A stretch of DNA of 49,265 nucleotides, from NCBI GenBank assembly GCA_934167225.1, contig CAKPLD010000003.1, positions 1 to 49,265 on the forward strand, in the 5' to 3' direction. Both the position numbers and the translations under genes were made by a program. The notes beneath the pieces are model-generated. The model did no database searches. It was not told the DNA's origin and worked only from the letters and a program-made list of their open reading frames with translations. Positions 8,405-17,489 of the stretch are shown here, one piece after another; within the stretch, counting starts at the first letter, position 1; every line of letters begins with the position of its first letter. The DNA comes from an uncultured Clostridia bacterium (GTDB lineage Bacteria > Bacillota > Clostridia > TANB77 > CAG-508).

Positions 8405-8766
8405 TCATTACACCCCTCTCCAATAGAATTAGTCCTTTCAAGAAAACTAATTTGTCTCATAGAATCACAAGGTTCATAGGGACTTACAAGTTCTGGAAAA
8501 ATAGTGCCATGTTTTAATCCAACACATGGTTTAAAAGTTTCATTCATAAATTGAGTTGGTACATAACTTTGAGCAAGCATAGGATTATCTGGGAATACAT
8601 TCATAGAATTATCATCAAATCCACATCCACAGTTTTCATTATAATTTTGTGTATTATTTCCTACATTATTGCAACAATTTTCGATTAGATTCATGTTGTT
8701 ACAGTGATTTTGCATATTCATCATGTTGTTGTTCATACAACAGCAACGCATACATCTATTTCGCAT
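8401..8766 (-). CDS. cotJA: Spore coat-associated protein CotJA, Cys/Asn-rich N-terminus
   Basis: 121 aa. The C-terminal half has the CotJA pattern AQSYVPTQFMNETFKP followed by LKHGTIFPELVSPYEP. The N-terminal 55 residues are very rich in Cys, Asn and Met (MRNRCMRCCCMNNNMMN), longer than in common CotJA. ATG at 8766 after GGAGG. First gene of the cotJ operon. The upstream region has no clear sigma-A site and could hold a sporulation (sigma-E-type) promoter, which I cannot define confidently. Its presence supports a sporulating ancestry. Confidence 0.92.
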   Translation of the reverse strand: MRNRCMRCCCMNNNMMNMQNHCNNMNLIENCCNNVGNNTQNYNENCGCGFDDNSMNVFPDNPMLAQSYVPTQFMNETFKPCVGLKHGTIFPELVSPYEPCDSMRQISFLERTNSIGEGCNE

Positions 8767-8885
8767 TTTTGTTTTTACCTCCTAGTATAAATTTATAATA
8801 TATAATATTCAATAATTTGACAAAGAGTGACATTTTTTCATTACCTTTCATCATAATATAAAGTATTTATTTTTCTATTTTTAAA

Positions 8886-9401
8886 TTATACAGGATTCCT
8901 AAACAACCCAATATTTGGTGCATTAAAAGTAAAAATTATGAAACACAAAACTAAAATTATTAATACAGTTACAGCAATCCATTTATTACAACATTTAATA
9001 CGTACTGTCATTTTATAAGCTACAAATTCCCCTAACAGAACACCTACAAAGAAACTGCCAATATCCAAAAAAGCAAAATTTGTTCCTATAATTCCAGTAT
9101 AAGTATAAAAAAATACAACTACAAAGGATAATGCTGACAAAATTCCTATTGTTTTGCCACATAAAAAATTTTTATAATTTTCTTTAGGAGTTAAATAAAA
9201 ATATCCTATAATTGTAGTTATAAACATTGGAAAAAATAACAATTTTAGATGCTCCCACGTGCTTTCATTAACCGCTGAAAAAGTTGCAATAATTTGGTTT
9301 TCGTTTGACCATTCATACGTAAAATGTAAAAGCGTTCCTAAAATCCAAGTAAAAATCACACTAAAAACTTGAAATTTCAATAGTTTATTTTTTGAAAACA
9401 T
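8886..9401 (-). CDS. Five-TM membrane protein, DUF6512-like
   Basis: 171 aa with about five hydrophobic segments. The motif AVNESTWEHLKLLFFP just after the first TM is a feature I associate with a Firmicutes DUF6512-type membrane family. The function is unknown. Divergently transcribed from the acetyltransferase at 9498; the 96-bp gap holds both start regions. Confidence 0.78.
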   Translation of the reverse strand: MFSKNKLLKFQVFSVIFTWILGTLLHFTYEWSNENQIIATFSAVNESTWEHLKLLFFPMFITTIIGYFYLTPKENYKNFLCGKTIGILSALSFVVVFFYTYTGIIGTNFAFLDIGSFFVGVLLGEFVAYKMTVRIKCCNKWIAVTVLIILVLCFIIFTFNAPNIGLFRNPV

Positions 9402-9497
9402 ATTATACCTCCTTGCACTATATATCTAATATATGTTATACTCTTTATAAGAATTACAAAATATTTTAATAAACATAATTAACGGAGGTATACATAT

Positions 9498-10742
9498 ATG
9501 TTAACAGTAGAACAAAAAATAAAACATCTTAATAATCTTGGTCTTAATGGAGATATGACAGAAATACAAAAAATGTATAGTGGAAAAGAATTTGATGCTA
9601 ATGACAAAGAATATAAAAAATTATTAGATTTATCTAAAAAATACTGTCTAAGATTCACGGAACTTTCAGGTTTAATAGCTAAATCTAAATCAAAACAAGA
9701 AATAAATATATATACCGAAGAAAAAAATAAAATTTTAGACATCCTATTTCCCAATCACGGACCTATTTTTGGTGGTGGTGATGGTTTATTTGCTATAATT
9801 GGTACAGTTGATTTAGATGGTTATAATTACATAAATGCACGTGTTCATTTTAATGCCTCTTCCCTTGTTCATTTAGAAGAATATGTTTTTGTTGCTGCAA
9901 ATGTAGAATTTGGCACTAATAATATTTTGTCAAGCTCGTCAAAAACTCAATTAGGGAATATTCATATAGGAAGAGATACCTGGGTTGGTGCAAATGTTGA
10001 ATTCGGTGATTATACCGATATAGGAAAAGGAAGTGTAATTGGAATGGGAAGTCATGTAATTAGTGGTTCTACACTTCGTGCAAATAGTATTTCTTTTGGT
10101 AGTCCATGTAAAGAATATAAAGAAATTGCATCTGGATATGAAACCACTATAAAACTTCCTGAAAAATCTGGTATTAGAACTGAAGATGAAATAATTTATA
10201 TTGTAAATCATCTAAAAAAACTCGGAATTGATGGTGATTTTTCTCAATATATCAGATCATTAACATATAAAAAATATAATACTTTAGAACCTACTATTTC
10301 TCAAATCTTTGACCTATCACATAAACTGTGTTCGGAATATAATAGCAAACATATATCTTTAAGACGTAGAAAAGAAATTCTAAATATCTTGTTTCCTTTG
10401 TGTGGAAACAACTTAGTTGTTGGTGATGATATATTTGTAGACTGTATTGGAACAGTAAAAATTGGCAATGATGTTCAAATTGGAAATCACTCTACTCTAG
10501 CTGGTATTATAACAATAGGAGATGGAGTAAGAATAGGTGACAATGTTACATTGCAAACTACAGGACACGAAATTTACTATAAACATCGAAGAATATCTTC
10601 TGATCAAAATGGTAATTTATGTGAAATTTCTGTACCAGGTTATATAGTCATTACGCCAGAAATAATTTTGGCAGATGGAACAAAGGTTATCCCTAATAAA
10701 AATGTCAAAACAAATACAACTGAAAATGAAATTGTTAAATAA
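9498..10742 (+). CDS. Internally duplicated maltose/galactoside O-acetyltransferase-like protein
   Basis: 414 aa, twice the usual length of this family. Unit 1 (about 1-215) and unit 2 (about 222-414) each begin with a helical Mac-type segment (NNLGLNGDMTEIQK and KKLGIDGDFSQYIR; both continue to ILDILFP / ILNILFP) and then a left-handed beta-helix with hexapeptide repeats (VHFNASSLVHLEEYVFVAAN; IGNDVQIGNHSTLAGIITIG). Unit 1 retains WVGANVEFGDYTDIGKGSV; unit 2 has TTGHEIYY, the usual catalytic-His neighbourhood. The family transfers acetyl from acetyl-CoA to sugars; unit 1 may be structural (inference). ATG at 9498 with GGAGGT. Confidence 0.87.
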   Translation: MLTVEQKIKHLNNLGLNGDMTEIQKMYSGKEFDANDKEYKKLLDLSKKYCLRFTELSGLIAKSKSKQEINIYTEEKNKILDILFPNHGPIFGGGDGLFAIIGTVDLDGYNYINARVHFNASSLVHLEEYVFVAANVEFGTNNILSSSSKTQLGNIHIGRDTWVGANVEFGDYTDIGKGSVIGMGSHVISGSTLRANSISFGSPCKEYKEIASGYETTIKLPEKSGIRTEDEIIYIVNHLKKLGIDGDFSQYIRSLTYKKYNTLEPTISQIFDLSHKLCSEYNSKHISLRRRKEILNILFPLCGNNLVVGDDIFVDCIGTVKIGNDVQIGNHSTLAGIITIGDGVRIGDNVTLQTTGHEIYYKHRRISSDQNGNLCEISVPGYIVITPEIILADGTKVIPNKNVKTNTTENEIVK

Positions 10743-10825
10743 TTCACATCTGGCTTAATCATATAAGCAGAAAATACTAACAAATCAAAAATTGATAAAT
10801 GACAACATCAATAAAGCTTAAACCC

Positions 10826-10864
10826 AAAACATAACCAACTATTTTTAATAACTGGTTATGTTTT
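10826..10864. terminator. Bidirectional terminator
   Basis: AAAACATAACCA (10826-10837) pairs with TGGTTATGTTTT (10853-10864), between the convergent acetyltransferase and pyrI genes. Confidence 0.82.
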
Positions 10865-10887
10865 TTAATTGGCCTATACACTCCCCT

Positions 10888-11307
10888 CTATTTCTCACTC
10901 AAAGCCTCACAATACATACAACGATATTTTTTCTTCTCCTTATTTGCCAAAACAAAAATTTGATCTAATTCTTGTTCACAAGTTGTAATGCATCTCGGAT
11001 TTTTACATTTTATAATATTTACTATTCTTTCTGGAAGTTCAACATGGTATTTATCAATTCTATTACCATTTTCAATAATATTTATTGTAATATTAGGATC
11101 TAAATATCCCAATATATCTAAATCTAAATCTATATTTTTATCAATTTTAATAATATCTTTTCTTCCCATTTTTTCGCTTTTAGCATTTGTTATAATTGCA
11201 ACAGAGCAATTTAATTCCTCAAGCTTTAGTGCTTCGTATATTTCCAAACCTTTTTTTGCTTGTATATGATCAATTACAATTCCATCTTTTATACTATCTA
11301 TATTCAT
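10888..11307 (-). CDS. pyrI: Aspartate carbamoyltransferase regulatory subunit
   Basis: 139 aa. The allosteric nucleotide-binding domain is followed by a zinc domain with four Cys: CKNPRC, then later CMYC. PyrI zinc domains bridge catalytic trimers to regulatory dimers, giving CTP/ATP control. It starts 10 nt after the pyrB stop in a pyrBI operon. A separate pyrI gene is common in Clostridia and enterics and absent from Bacillus. Confidence 0.96.
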   Translation of the reverse strand: MNIDSIKDGIVIDHIQAKKGLEIYEALKLEELNCSVAIITNAKSEKMGRKDIIKIDKNIDLDLDILGYLDPNITINIIENGNRIDKYHVELPERIVNIIKCKNPRCITTCEQELDQIFVLANKEKKKYRCMYCEALSEK

Positions 11308-11317
11308 ATCTATCCTC

Positions 11318-12232
11318 CTAATTTATGCCTAATAATTTTAATATAAGTGCCATTCTTATATATTTTCCATATTTTGCTTGCTTAAAATAGCACGCTCTTG
11401 GGTCATCATCTACTTTCACCGAAATTTCATTAACCCTTGGTAGAGGATGCATTATGCATAAATCTTTTTTGGCTTTTTCTAATTTTGCTTCATTTAATAC
11501 ATAATAATCCTTAAGTCTTAAGTAGTCTTCTTCATTGAAAAATCTTTCTTTTTGAACTCTTGTCATGTATAAAATATCTAAATCACCTAAATATTCTTCT
11601 ATGTCATTTGTTTCAATATATGGAATATTATTTTTGTCTAAAATCTCTTCTTTTACATATTCTGGTAATTTTAATTCTTCTGGCGAAATCAATATAAATT
11701 TTATGTTTTTATATCTAGACATTGCTGTAATTAGAGAATGCACTGTTCTTCCAAATTTTAAGTCTCCACATAGACCTATTGTTAAATTATCCAGTCTGTT
11801 TTTTTCACATGAAATTGTCATTAAGTCTGTTAAAGTTTGTGTTGGATGATTGTGTCCTCCATCACCTGCGTTTATTATTGGTACATCCGACTTTAGTGAT
11901 GCCACAAGTGGTGCACCTTCTTTTGGATGTCTCATGGCTATTATGTCACTATATCCACCTACAACTTTTATGGTGTCTGAAACACTTTCTCCTTTTGAGG
12001 CTGAACTTGATTTTGCTTCTGAAAATCCTATCACGTTTCCACCAAGTTCCATCATTGCAGATTCAAAACTTAATCTTGTTCTGGTACTTGGCTCAAAAAA
12101 TAAAGTAGCCAATTTCTTATATTTGCACTTTTCTTGATACTTTTCTGGATGTGCAATTATATCTTTGGCTACTTTAATTAATTCGTCTATTTCTTCTACT
12201 GATAATTCTTTAATATCGATTAAATGTTTCAT
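11318..12232 (-). CDS. pyrB: Aspartate carbamoyltransferase catalytic subunit
   Basis: 304 aa, normal length. The carbamoyl-phosphate loop STRTRLSFESAM, the KSSSASKGES region, GDGGHNHPTQTLTDL and MHPLPRVNEI are all present. It condenses carbamoyl phosphate (from CarAB) with aspartate in de novo pyrimidine synthesis. ATG at 12232 with GAAAGGAA. The 174-bp leader before it shows no convincing PyrR site or attenuator. Confidence 0.97.
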   Translation of the reverse strand: MKHLIDIKELSVEEIDELIKVAKDIIAHPEKYQEKCKYKKLATLFFEPSTRTRLSFESAMMELGGNVIGFSEAKSSSASKGESVSDTIKVVGGYSDIIAMRHPKEGAPLVASLKSDVPIINAGDGGHNHPTQTLTDLMTISCEKNRLDNLTIGLCGDLKFGRTVHSLITAMSRYKNIKFILISPEELKLPEYVKEEILDKNNIPYIETNDIEEYLGDLDILYMTRVQKERFFNEEDYLRLKDYYVLNEAKLEKAKKDLCIMHPLPRVNEISVKVDDDPRACYFKQAKYGKYIRMALILKLLGIN

Positions 12233-12406
12233 TTTACTATCTTTCCTTTCTTTAAAGGCACTAATTGGACCTTTTTTCTACCATCTTTTTACATTTTATT
12301 ACATTTTGATGATGCTTGTCAATAGTATTTGAATACATTTTCTCAAACCTAAGAAATATAAAATTTTTATCTGTTCTAATTCTGTAAATTTGTAACAGTT
12401 AAAAAA

Positions 12407-13180
12407 TTAATTTCCCATAATATTATATCCATTATCAGAGAACACAATTTGCCCAGTAATTGAATCACTCATTTGACTTAATAAAAATGTAACTACATTC
12501 CCAACCTGTGTGATTGTAACATTTTTACGCATTGGAGCTTTTTCTTCAACAATTTTTAAAATACTTCCAAAATCTTTAATACCTTTAGCTGACAATGTTT
12601 TAATAGGACCTGCCGAAACTCCATTTACTCTTATTCCTTCTTTTCCTAAATTATCAGCTAAATATCTAATACTCGATTCCAACGCTGCCTTTGCTACTCC
12701 CATAACATTATATCCATCTAATACTTTTGTAGATCCATAATATGTAAGAGCAACAACACTTGCATTTTCATTTAACATCTCCAATTCTTTAGCTGTTCTT
12801 GTAACTAATACTAATGAATAACTGCTTACATCTACAGCATGAAGATACCCTTCTTTGCTTGTATATATAAAGTCATTATGCAAATCCCTTGTCAATGCAT
12901 GAGCTATTGAATGTACGATTCCATCAATTTTTCCATTTTCTTCTTTTATTTTAGAAAAAGATTCTTTTACATTTTCATCAATAGAAGCATCTTCTAAAAG
13001 ATACAACTTGCTTCCTTCAAATTCAGAAATAAGATCTTCTGTCTTACTTCTATTTTCTTCCTTTGTATATGTAAAAATAAGCTTAGCCCCATTTTCATAT
13101 GCAGATTTTGCAATTCCATATGCTATACTCCATTTATTTCTTAAACCCATTATCAATATTTTTTTATTTTCTAACAACAT
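12407..13180 (-). CDS. fabI: Enoyl-[acyl-carrier-protein] reductase (NADH), FabI type
   Basis: 257 aa short-chain dehydrogenase fold. The N-terminal MGLRNKWSIAYGIAK is the FabI form of the nucleotide motif; the catalytic Tyr-x6-Lys is YNVMGVAK; SAGPIKTLSAKGI is the substrate-loop motif. It performs the last reduction of each fatty-acid elongation cycle and is the triclosan-sensitive type. Last gene of the fab/acc operon, 6 nt after accA. Confidence 0.94.
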   Translation of the reverse strand: MLLENKKILIMGLRNKWSIAYGIAKSAYENGAKLIFTYTKEENRSKTEDLISEFEGSKLYLLEDASIDENVKESFSKIKEENGKIDGIVHSIAHALTRDLHNDFIYTSKEGYLHAVDVSSYSLVLVTRTAKELEMLNENASVVALTYYGSTKVLDGYNVMGVAKAALESSIRYLADNLGKEGIRVNGVSAGPIKTLSAKGIKDFGSILKIVEEKAPMRKNVTITQVGNVVTFLLSQMSDSITGQIVFSDNGYNIMGN

Positions 13181-13186
13181 ATTTTC

Positions 13187-13975
13187 TCATCCTTTCGTTT
13201 TATATTCTCCCATATTTCTAAATTTTTGATACCTATTCTCTACAATATCTGATTCACTCATAGAAACAAAATCCTCAAGTGCCATATTAATCTCATTTTT
13301 CAAAATTTCGATTAATTCATCAAAACTATCTGGTTCCTTAATAATTTTATCAATAACTTTCAAATCGTACAAGTCTTTTGCCGTTATTTTCATTTTTTCT
13401 GCTGCCTCTTCAGCCCTAGAGGCATCCTTCCACAAAATACTTGCATACCCTTCTGGAGACAAAATAGAATAAATTGCATTTTCCAGCATAAAAACCTTAT
13501 TTGCCACTCCAATTGCCAATGCTCCTCCACTAGAACCTTCTCCAATAACTACCGAAATTATAGGCACTTTCAAACCTGCCATCTTAAGCATAGAACTTGC
13601 AATCGCTTCGCCTTGCCCTCTTTCTTCTGCACCAATTCCTGGATAAGCCCCCTTTGTATCTATAAAAGTAATAACAGGCCTGTTAAATTTCTCTGCTTGA
13701 CTCATAAACCTTATAGCTTTCCTATAACTTTCCGGATTTGGCATTCCAAAATTCCTCTCTATATTTTCCTTAGTATTTCTACCCTTCTGCTCTGCTATCA
13801 CCGTAAAATTTTGTTTACCAATTCGTGCCAAACCACATACCATGGCTTTATCATCTCTGTAATTTCTATCTCCATGAAGTTCTATAAACTCATCAAATAT
13901 TCTTTCTATATAATCTAACGATGTTTTTCTATTACTCTCTCTTGCTATTTGCACTCTATCCCATGCTGTTTGCAT
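13187..13975 (-). CDS. accA: Acetyl-CoA carboxylase carboxyltransferase subunit alpha
   Basis: 262 aa from the ATG at 13975. Visible are SLDYIERIFDEFIELHGDR, the carboxybiotin/CoA region GEGSSGGALAIGVANKV and ILSPEGYASILWKD, all AccA signatures. AccA pairs with AccD to transfer the carboxyl group to acetyl-CoA. A longer open frame upstream is translated palindrome and should not be included; a GTG at 13984 is an alternative start closer to GAAAGGA. The 63-bp palindrome lies directly upstream of its ribosome site. Confidence 0.93.
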   Translation of the reverse strand: MQTAWDRVQIARESNRKTSLDYIERIFDEFIELHGDRNYRDDKAMVCGLARIGKQNFTVIAEQKGRNTKENIERNFGMPNPESYRKAIRFMSQAEKFNRPVITFIDTKGAYPGIGAEERGQGEAIASSMLKMAGLKVPIISVVIGEGSSGGALAIGVANKVFMLENAIYSILSPEGYASILWKDASRAEEAAEKMKITAKDLYDLKVIDKIIKEPDSFDELIEILKNEINMALEDFVSMSESDIVENRYQKFRNMGEYKTKG

Positions 13976-13994
13976 CTTTTTCACACATCCTTTC

Positions 13995-14057
13995 TCCCCA
14001 TTTGGGGACGGTTCTCTATTGGGGATTCCCCAATAGAGAACCGTCCCCAAATGGGGA
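13995..14057. repeat. 63-bp perfect palindrome, copy 1 (accD-accA gap)
   Basis: Two 31-nt arms around a single T form a perfect inverted repeat that begins TCCCCATTTGGGGACGG and is identical to copies at 14911 and 16343. It sits between the accD stop and the accA ribosome site. The GGGGACGGTTCTC motif resembles REP/RAYT-type or MITE repeats seen in other Firmicutes (recollection, not searched). Confidence 0.95.
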
Positions 14058-14062
14058 ATTGC

Positions 14063-14897
14063 CTAATTAAGCTCAATCAATCTCCCCAAAACATGCTTCA
14101 AATCTTTTCTCTCCACAATTTTATCAACAAAACCATGTTCCAACAAAAATTCAGCAGTTTGAAATCCTTCAGGTAAGCTCTCCCCAATAGTCTGTTCAAT
14201 AACCCTTTGGCCTGCAAATCCAATCATTGCGCCAGGTTCACTTAAAACAATATCAGCAATACTCGCAAAAGAAGCAGTAACACCTCCATATGTTGGGTCA
14301 GTTAAAACAGATATATAAAGTCCACCTGATTCATTTAGTCTAGAAATTGCAGATGTTGTCTTTGCCATCTGCATAAGTGACATTATTCCTTCCTGCATTC
14401 TTGCTCCACCTGATACTGTAAATATTATAAGCGGATATTTTAATTCAATGGCTTTTTCAATCGCATATGTTATTTTTTCTCCAACAACCGTTCCCATGCT
14501 CCCCATGAGAAATCCACTATCCATTATACATATAACAACGTCATTTCCTTCAATTTTTCCGTATACCACAGCTTACAGCCTCTTCTAAATCTGTTTTTTG
14601 CCTTAGTCTTTCGAGTTTTGATGGATAATCTTCTAACCCTAATGGATTTACATTGTCTATGTTTAATTCAAACCTTTTATATGTACCTTCATCTATTATA
14701 TTTTCCAATCTTCTATTTATATGCATTCTAAAATATGCTCCACATACAGGACATATATTTAGATTGTTTCTTACATCCTCTTTATATAATATTTCTTTAC
14801 ATTTTGTACATTTTACCCATTTTCCTACTTGAATATCAACTTTATTTATATTTCTTTTTGCAGTTGGCTCTCTTTTTTTGATTTTATCAACTAGCAT
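14063..14897 (-). CDS. accD: Acetyl-CoA carboxylase carboxyltransferase subunit beta, one +1 shift at CGG
   Basis: The N-terminal zinc ribbon has CTKC and CPVC pairs (AccD hallmark). After LEEAVSCGI the frame meets CGG (14559-14561) and conventional reading stops three codons later. Skipping the C gives Gly-Lys-Ile-Glu-Gly, that is the family motif GIGKIEGNDVV, then MGSMGTVVGEK, SGGARMQEG and FAGQRVIEQT to a stop at 14063. 835 nt equals 278 codons plus one skipped base (277 aa), normal for AccD. ATG at 14897 with GGAAGGAG. As accD is essential in this pathway and everything else is intact, a simple pseudogene is unlikely. Its partner AccC carries the same type of site. Confidence 0.9.
14559..14561 (-). 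other. CGG +1 recoding site in accD
   Basis: ATA CGG A at codon 113; without the skip, TGA follows two codons after CGG. The skip restores GIGKIEG, strongly conserved in AccD. Confidence 0.78.
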
Positions 14898-14910
14898 TTT
14901 TTCTCCTTCC

Positions 14911-14973
14911 TCCCCATTTGGGGACGGTTCTCTATTGGGGATTCCCCAATAGAGAACCGTCCCCAAATGGGGA
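14911..14973. repeat. 63-bp perfect palindrome, copy 2 (accC-accD gap)
   Basis: Identical to the copy at 13995-14057. It fills the gap between the accC stop and the accD ribosome site. Confidence 0.95.
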
Positions 14974-14980
14974 ATCACAA

Positions 14981-16319
14981 TCACAAAATTTCTTTTTCAA
15001 TAAAAGAAGTATCATATTTCCCTCTCAGAAAATTAGAATTTCTAATAATCCTAAATAAAAAATCAATATTAGTATCAACACCTTCAATTACAGTTTCTTC
15101 TAAGGCTCTTTTCATTTTGCTTATAGCTTCGTTTCTGGTTTTACCATGAGCTATTATTTTTGCAATCATGGAATCATAATTTGGAGGGATAGTATAACCT
15201 TCATATACAAATGTGTCGATTCTGATTCCATTTCCTCCTGGCAAAATTAATCCGGTGATTTTTCCAGGGCATGGTCTGAAGTTTTTTTCAGGATTTTCAG
15301 CATTTATTCTACATTCTATAACATGGCCCCTAAACTCTACATCTTTTTGTTTTATTTTAAGCTTTTCGCCTGCTGCAATTCTGATTTGTTCTTTTACAAT
15401 ATCTATTCCTGTTCTTTCTTCTGTAATTCCGTGTTCTACTTGAATTCTTGTATTCATCTCCATAAAATAAAAATTTTTATTTTTGTCTACTAAAAATTCA
15501 ATAGTGCCACAGCTTGTATATCCAACTTTTTTGGCTGCTTTTATTGCTGATTCTCCCATTTTTTCTCTTAATTTTTCGTCAATTGCTGTAGAACCGTGTT
15601 TCTTCTATTACTTTTTGATTTCTTCTTTGTATGGTGCAGTCTCTTTCACCTAAATGAATGACATTTCCATGTTCATCTGCTAAAATTTGAATTTCAATAT
15701 GTCTTGGATTTTGTATAAATTTTTCCATATAAATTTCATCATCTTTAAAGGAAACCATTGCCTCTTGTTTTACGATATTATAACTATTTTCCAATTCATT
15801 TTCGTCATTTACTATGCGAATTCCTTTTCCTCCGCCACCAGCAGCTGCTTTGAGCATGATAGGGTATCCTATGTTTTTGGCTGTTTTTTTGGCATCGTTT
15901 ATACTTTTTATACTTCCTTTAGATCCAGGAATCACTGGTATTCCTGCCTTCTCCATCATTTCTTTTGCGTTAGATTTATTTCCCATAAGCTTTATAACTT
16001 CATATGATGGGCCTATAAATTTGATATTTGATTCTTCACATATTTTTGCAAACTGACTGTTCTCAGAAAGAAAACCAAATCCTGGATGTATGCTATCTGC
16101 TCCAGTTATATATGCTGCTTCTATTATATTTTTGTAATTTAAGTAACTTTTATTGGAATTTGCTGGTCCTATGCATATTGCTTCATCTGCCAAACGTGTG
16201 TGAAGACTATCTTTGTCTGCTTCTGAATATACCGCTACTGTTTTTATATTCATTTCCTTACATGCTCTTATTATTCTTACCGCTATCTCGCCTCTGTTAG
16301 CTATTAATATTTTGTTCAT
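14981..16319 (-). CDS. accC: Biotin carboxylase (acetyl-CoA carboxylase), one +1 shift at CGG
   Basis: ATG at 16319 with AGGAG. The N-terminal MNKILIANRGEIAVRI is diagnostic, followed by HPGFGFLSEN, the Gly-rich ATP-grasp loop KAAAGGGGKGIR and GERDCTIQRRNQKVIEE. At codon 242 the frame reads ACA CGG and would stop five codons later. Skipping the C continues as T-G-S-T-A-I-D-E-K-L-R, then MGESAIKAAKKVGY, FMEMNTRIQVEHG and GHVIECRINAE. 1339 nt equals 446 codons plus one skipped base (445 aa), the usual AccC length. It carboxylates biotin on AccB. Both fragments are separately recognisable as AccC, so the joining is well supported. Confidence 0.92.
15594..15596 (-). other. CGG +1 recoding site in accC
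   Basis: ACA CGG T at codon 242. The skip makes Gly (GGT) just after IEET, where many AccC proteins have a Pro or Ser, and restores the frame to STAIDEKLR. Confidence 0.77.
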
Positions 16320-16342
16320 GTTCTTTCTCCTTTTTTCGTCAC

Positions 16343-16405
16343 TCCCCATTTGGGGACGGTTCTCTATTGGGGATTCCCCAATAGAGAACCGTCCCCAAAT
16401 GGGGA
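16343..16405. repeat. 63-bp perfect palindrome, copy 3 (fabZ-accC gap)
   Basis: Identical to the copies at 13995 and 14911; lies between the fabZ stop and the accC ribosome site. Confidence 0.95.
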
Positions 16406-16413
16406 GAAAATTT

Positions 16414-16836
16414 CTACACTACCGCAAATGTAAGCTCTCCTCTTGCTACAATTTTTCCTTCACAGGTGGCAAGTGCTTCTCCAACTCCTATTGGTCCTTT
16501 TTTCTTAATAATTTTTACTTCTAATTTTAATCTATCTCCTGGAACAATGGTTTTCTTAAATTTCATTTTATCAATCCCGCCAAATAATGCGTTTTTTCCC
16601 TTATTTTCTTCTAAGCTTAAAATTGCAACTGCTCCTGTTTGTGCTAAACTTTCTACTATTAAAACTCCTGGCATTATTGGATTTTTGGGAAAATGTCCTT
16701 TGAAATACCATTCAGATTCGTCTACATTTTTATAGGCTATTGCTCTTTCCCCTGGAACAAATTCCTCCACTTCATCTATCATTAAAAATGGATCTCTTTG
16801 CGGAATTATTTTTTCTATATCTTCTTTATTTAACAT
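16414..16836 (-). CDS. fabZ: 3-hydroxyacyl-[acyl-carrier-protein] dehydratase
   Basis: 140 aa hot-dog fold. IIPQRDPFLMIDEV at the N-terminus and the catalytic block GHFPKNPIMPGVLIVESLAQ (His and the later Glu) are FabZ signatures. It dehydrates 3-hydroxyacyl-ACP in fatty-acid elongation. ATG at 16836 after AAAGGAAGGG. A 191-bp gap to accB upstream shows no gene. Confidence 0.96.
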   Translation of the reverse strand: MLNKEDIEKIIPQRDPFLMIDEVEEFVPGERAIAYKNVDESEWYFKGHFPKNPIMPGVLIVESLAQTGAVAILSLEENKGKNALFGGIDKMKFKKTIVPGDRLKLEVKIIKKKGPIGVGEALATCEGKIVARGELTFAVV

Positions 16837-17027
16837 TTTCTTTTACCCTTCCTTTCCTTTAAGCCTCAAATTATTTTTCAAATTATGTTTGCTCGCTCTT
16901 TTCCCTTGTATGCTTTTCAAAGTTGTTTACTTGTATTTTATCATTTATATATCATTGATAATGCTCTTTCAATCGGTGTTTTTTTATCTTTCTTACGCTC
17001 TTTTTCCATCGATACTTTTAAATATCA

Positions 17028-17477
17028 TTATGAAATTCTAAACAATGGTTGCCCGTATTCAACACTTTCACTATCTTTAACTAAAATTTCCTCTACAATG
17101 CCATCATATTCAGACTCAATTTCATTCATTAATTTCATCGCTTCGATTATGCAAAGCACATCTCCTTTTTTTACTTTTTGACCAACTTTAACATAAGGTT
17201 CGGCATTTGGTGATGGCTTTAAATAAAATGTTCCCACCATAGGTGATGTCATAACATTTCCATTGTCTTTACTAACTGTAGATTCCAAAGCAGTGTTATT
17301 TGATTTTTTATGTTCATTGGCTATTTCTTCTAGGCTCGCAACTGTTTCTACAATTTTTACTTTTTCTTCATTTTTGCTCATATCAATTTTAGTGCCATCA
17401 GGAAAATCTAACTTAAGATTATTTAATTTTGAATTTCCAAAATCATTGATTAATTGTATTATTTTTTCGTACTCCAT
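17028..17477 (-). CDS. accB: Biotin carboxyl carrier protein of acetyl-CoA carboxylase
   Basis: 149 aa: an N-terminal helical segment and variable linker, then the biotinyl domain with VTSPMVGTFY-type strand (MTSPMVGTFYLKPSPN) and the biotin-accepting Lys in IEAMKLMNEIE. AccB carries the carboxylated biotin between AccC and AccAD. The birA ligase that would biotinylate it lies in the same operon. Starts 12 nt after the fabF stop. Confidence 0.96.
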   Translation of the reverse strand: MEYEKIIQLINDFGNSKLNNLKLDFPDGTKIDMSKNEEKVKIVETVASLEEIANEHKKSNNTALESTVSKDNGNVMTSPMVGTFYLKPSPNAEPYVKVGQKVKKGDVLCIIEAMKLMNEIESEYDGIVEEILVKDSESVEYGQPLFRIS

Positions 17478-17489
17478 AAATTTTGCTCC

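Noticed and set aside
12233..12406. PyrR-type attenuator before pyrB
   Set aside because: No terminator/antiterminator pair or PyrR binding motif is visible in the leader.
13976..14057. Longer N-terminus of AccA reading through the palindrome
   Set aside because: The extra residues translate the repeat itself and come before the ribosome site of the real start.
13995..16405. CRISPR array
   Set aside because: The three repeats are about 0.9-1.4 kb apart with whole genes between them and no spacers.
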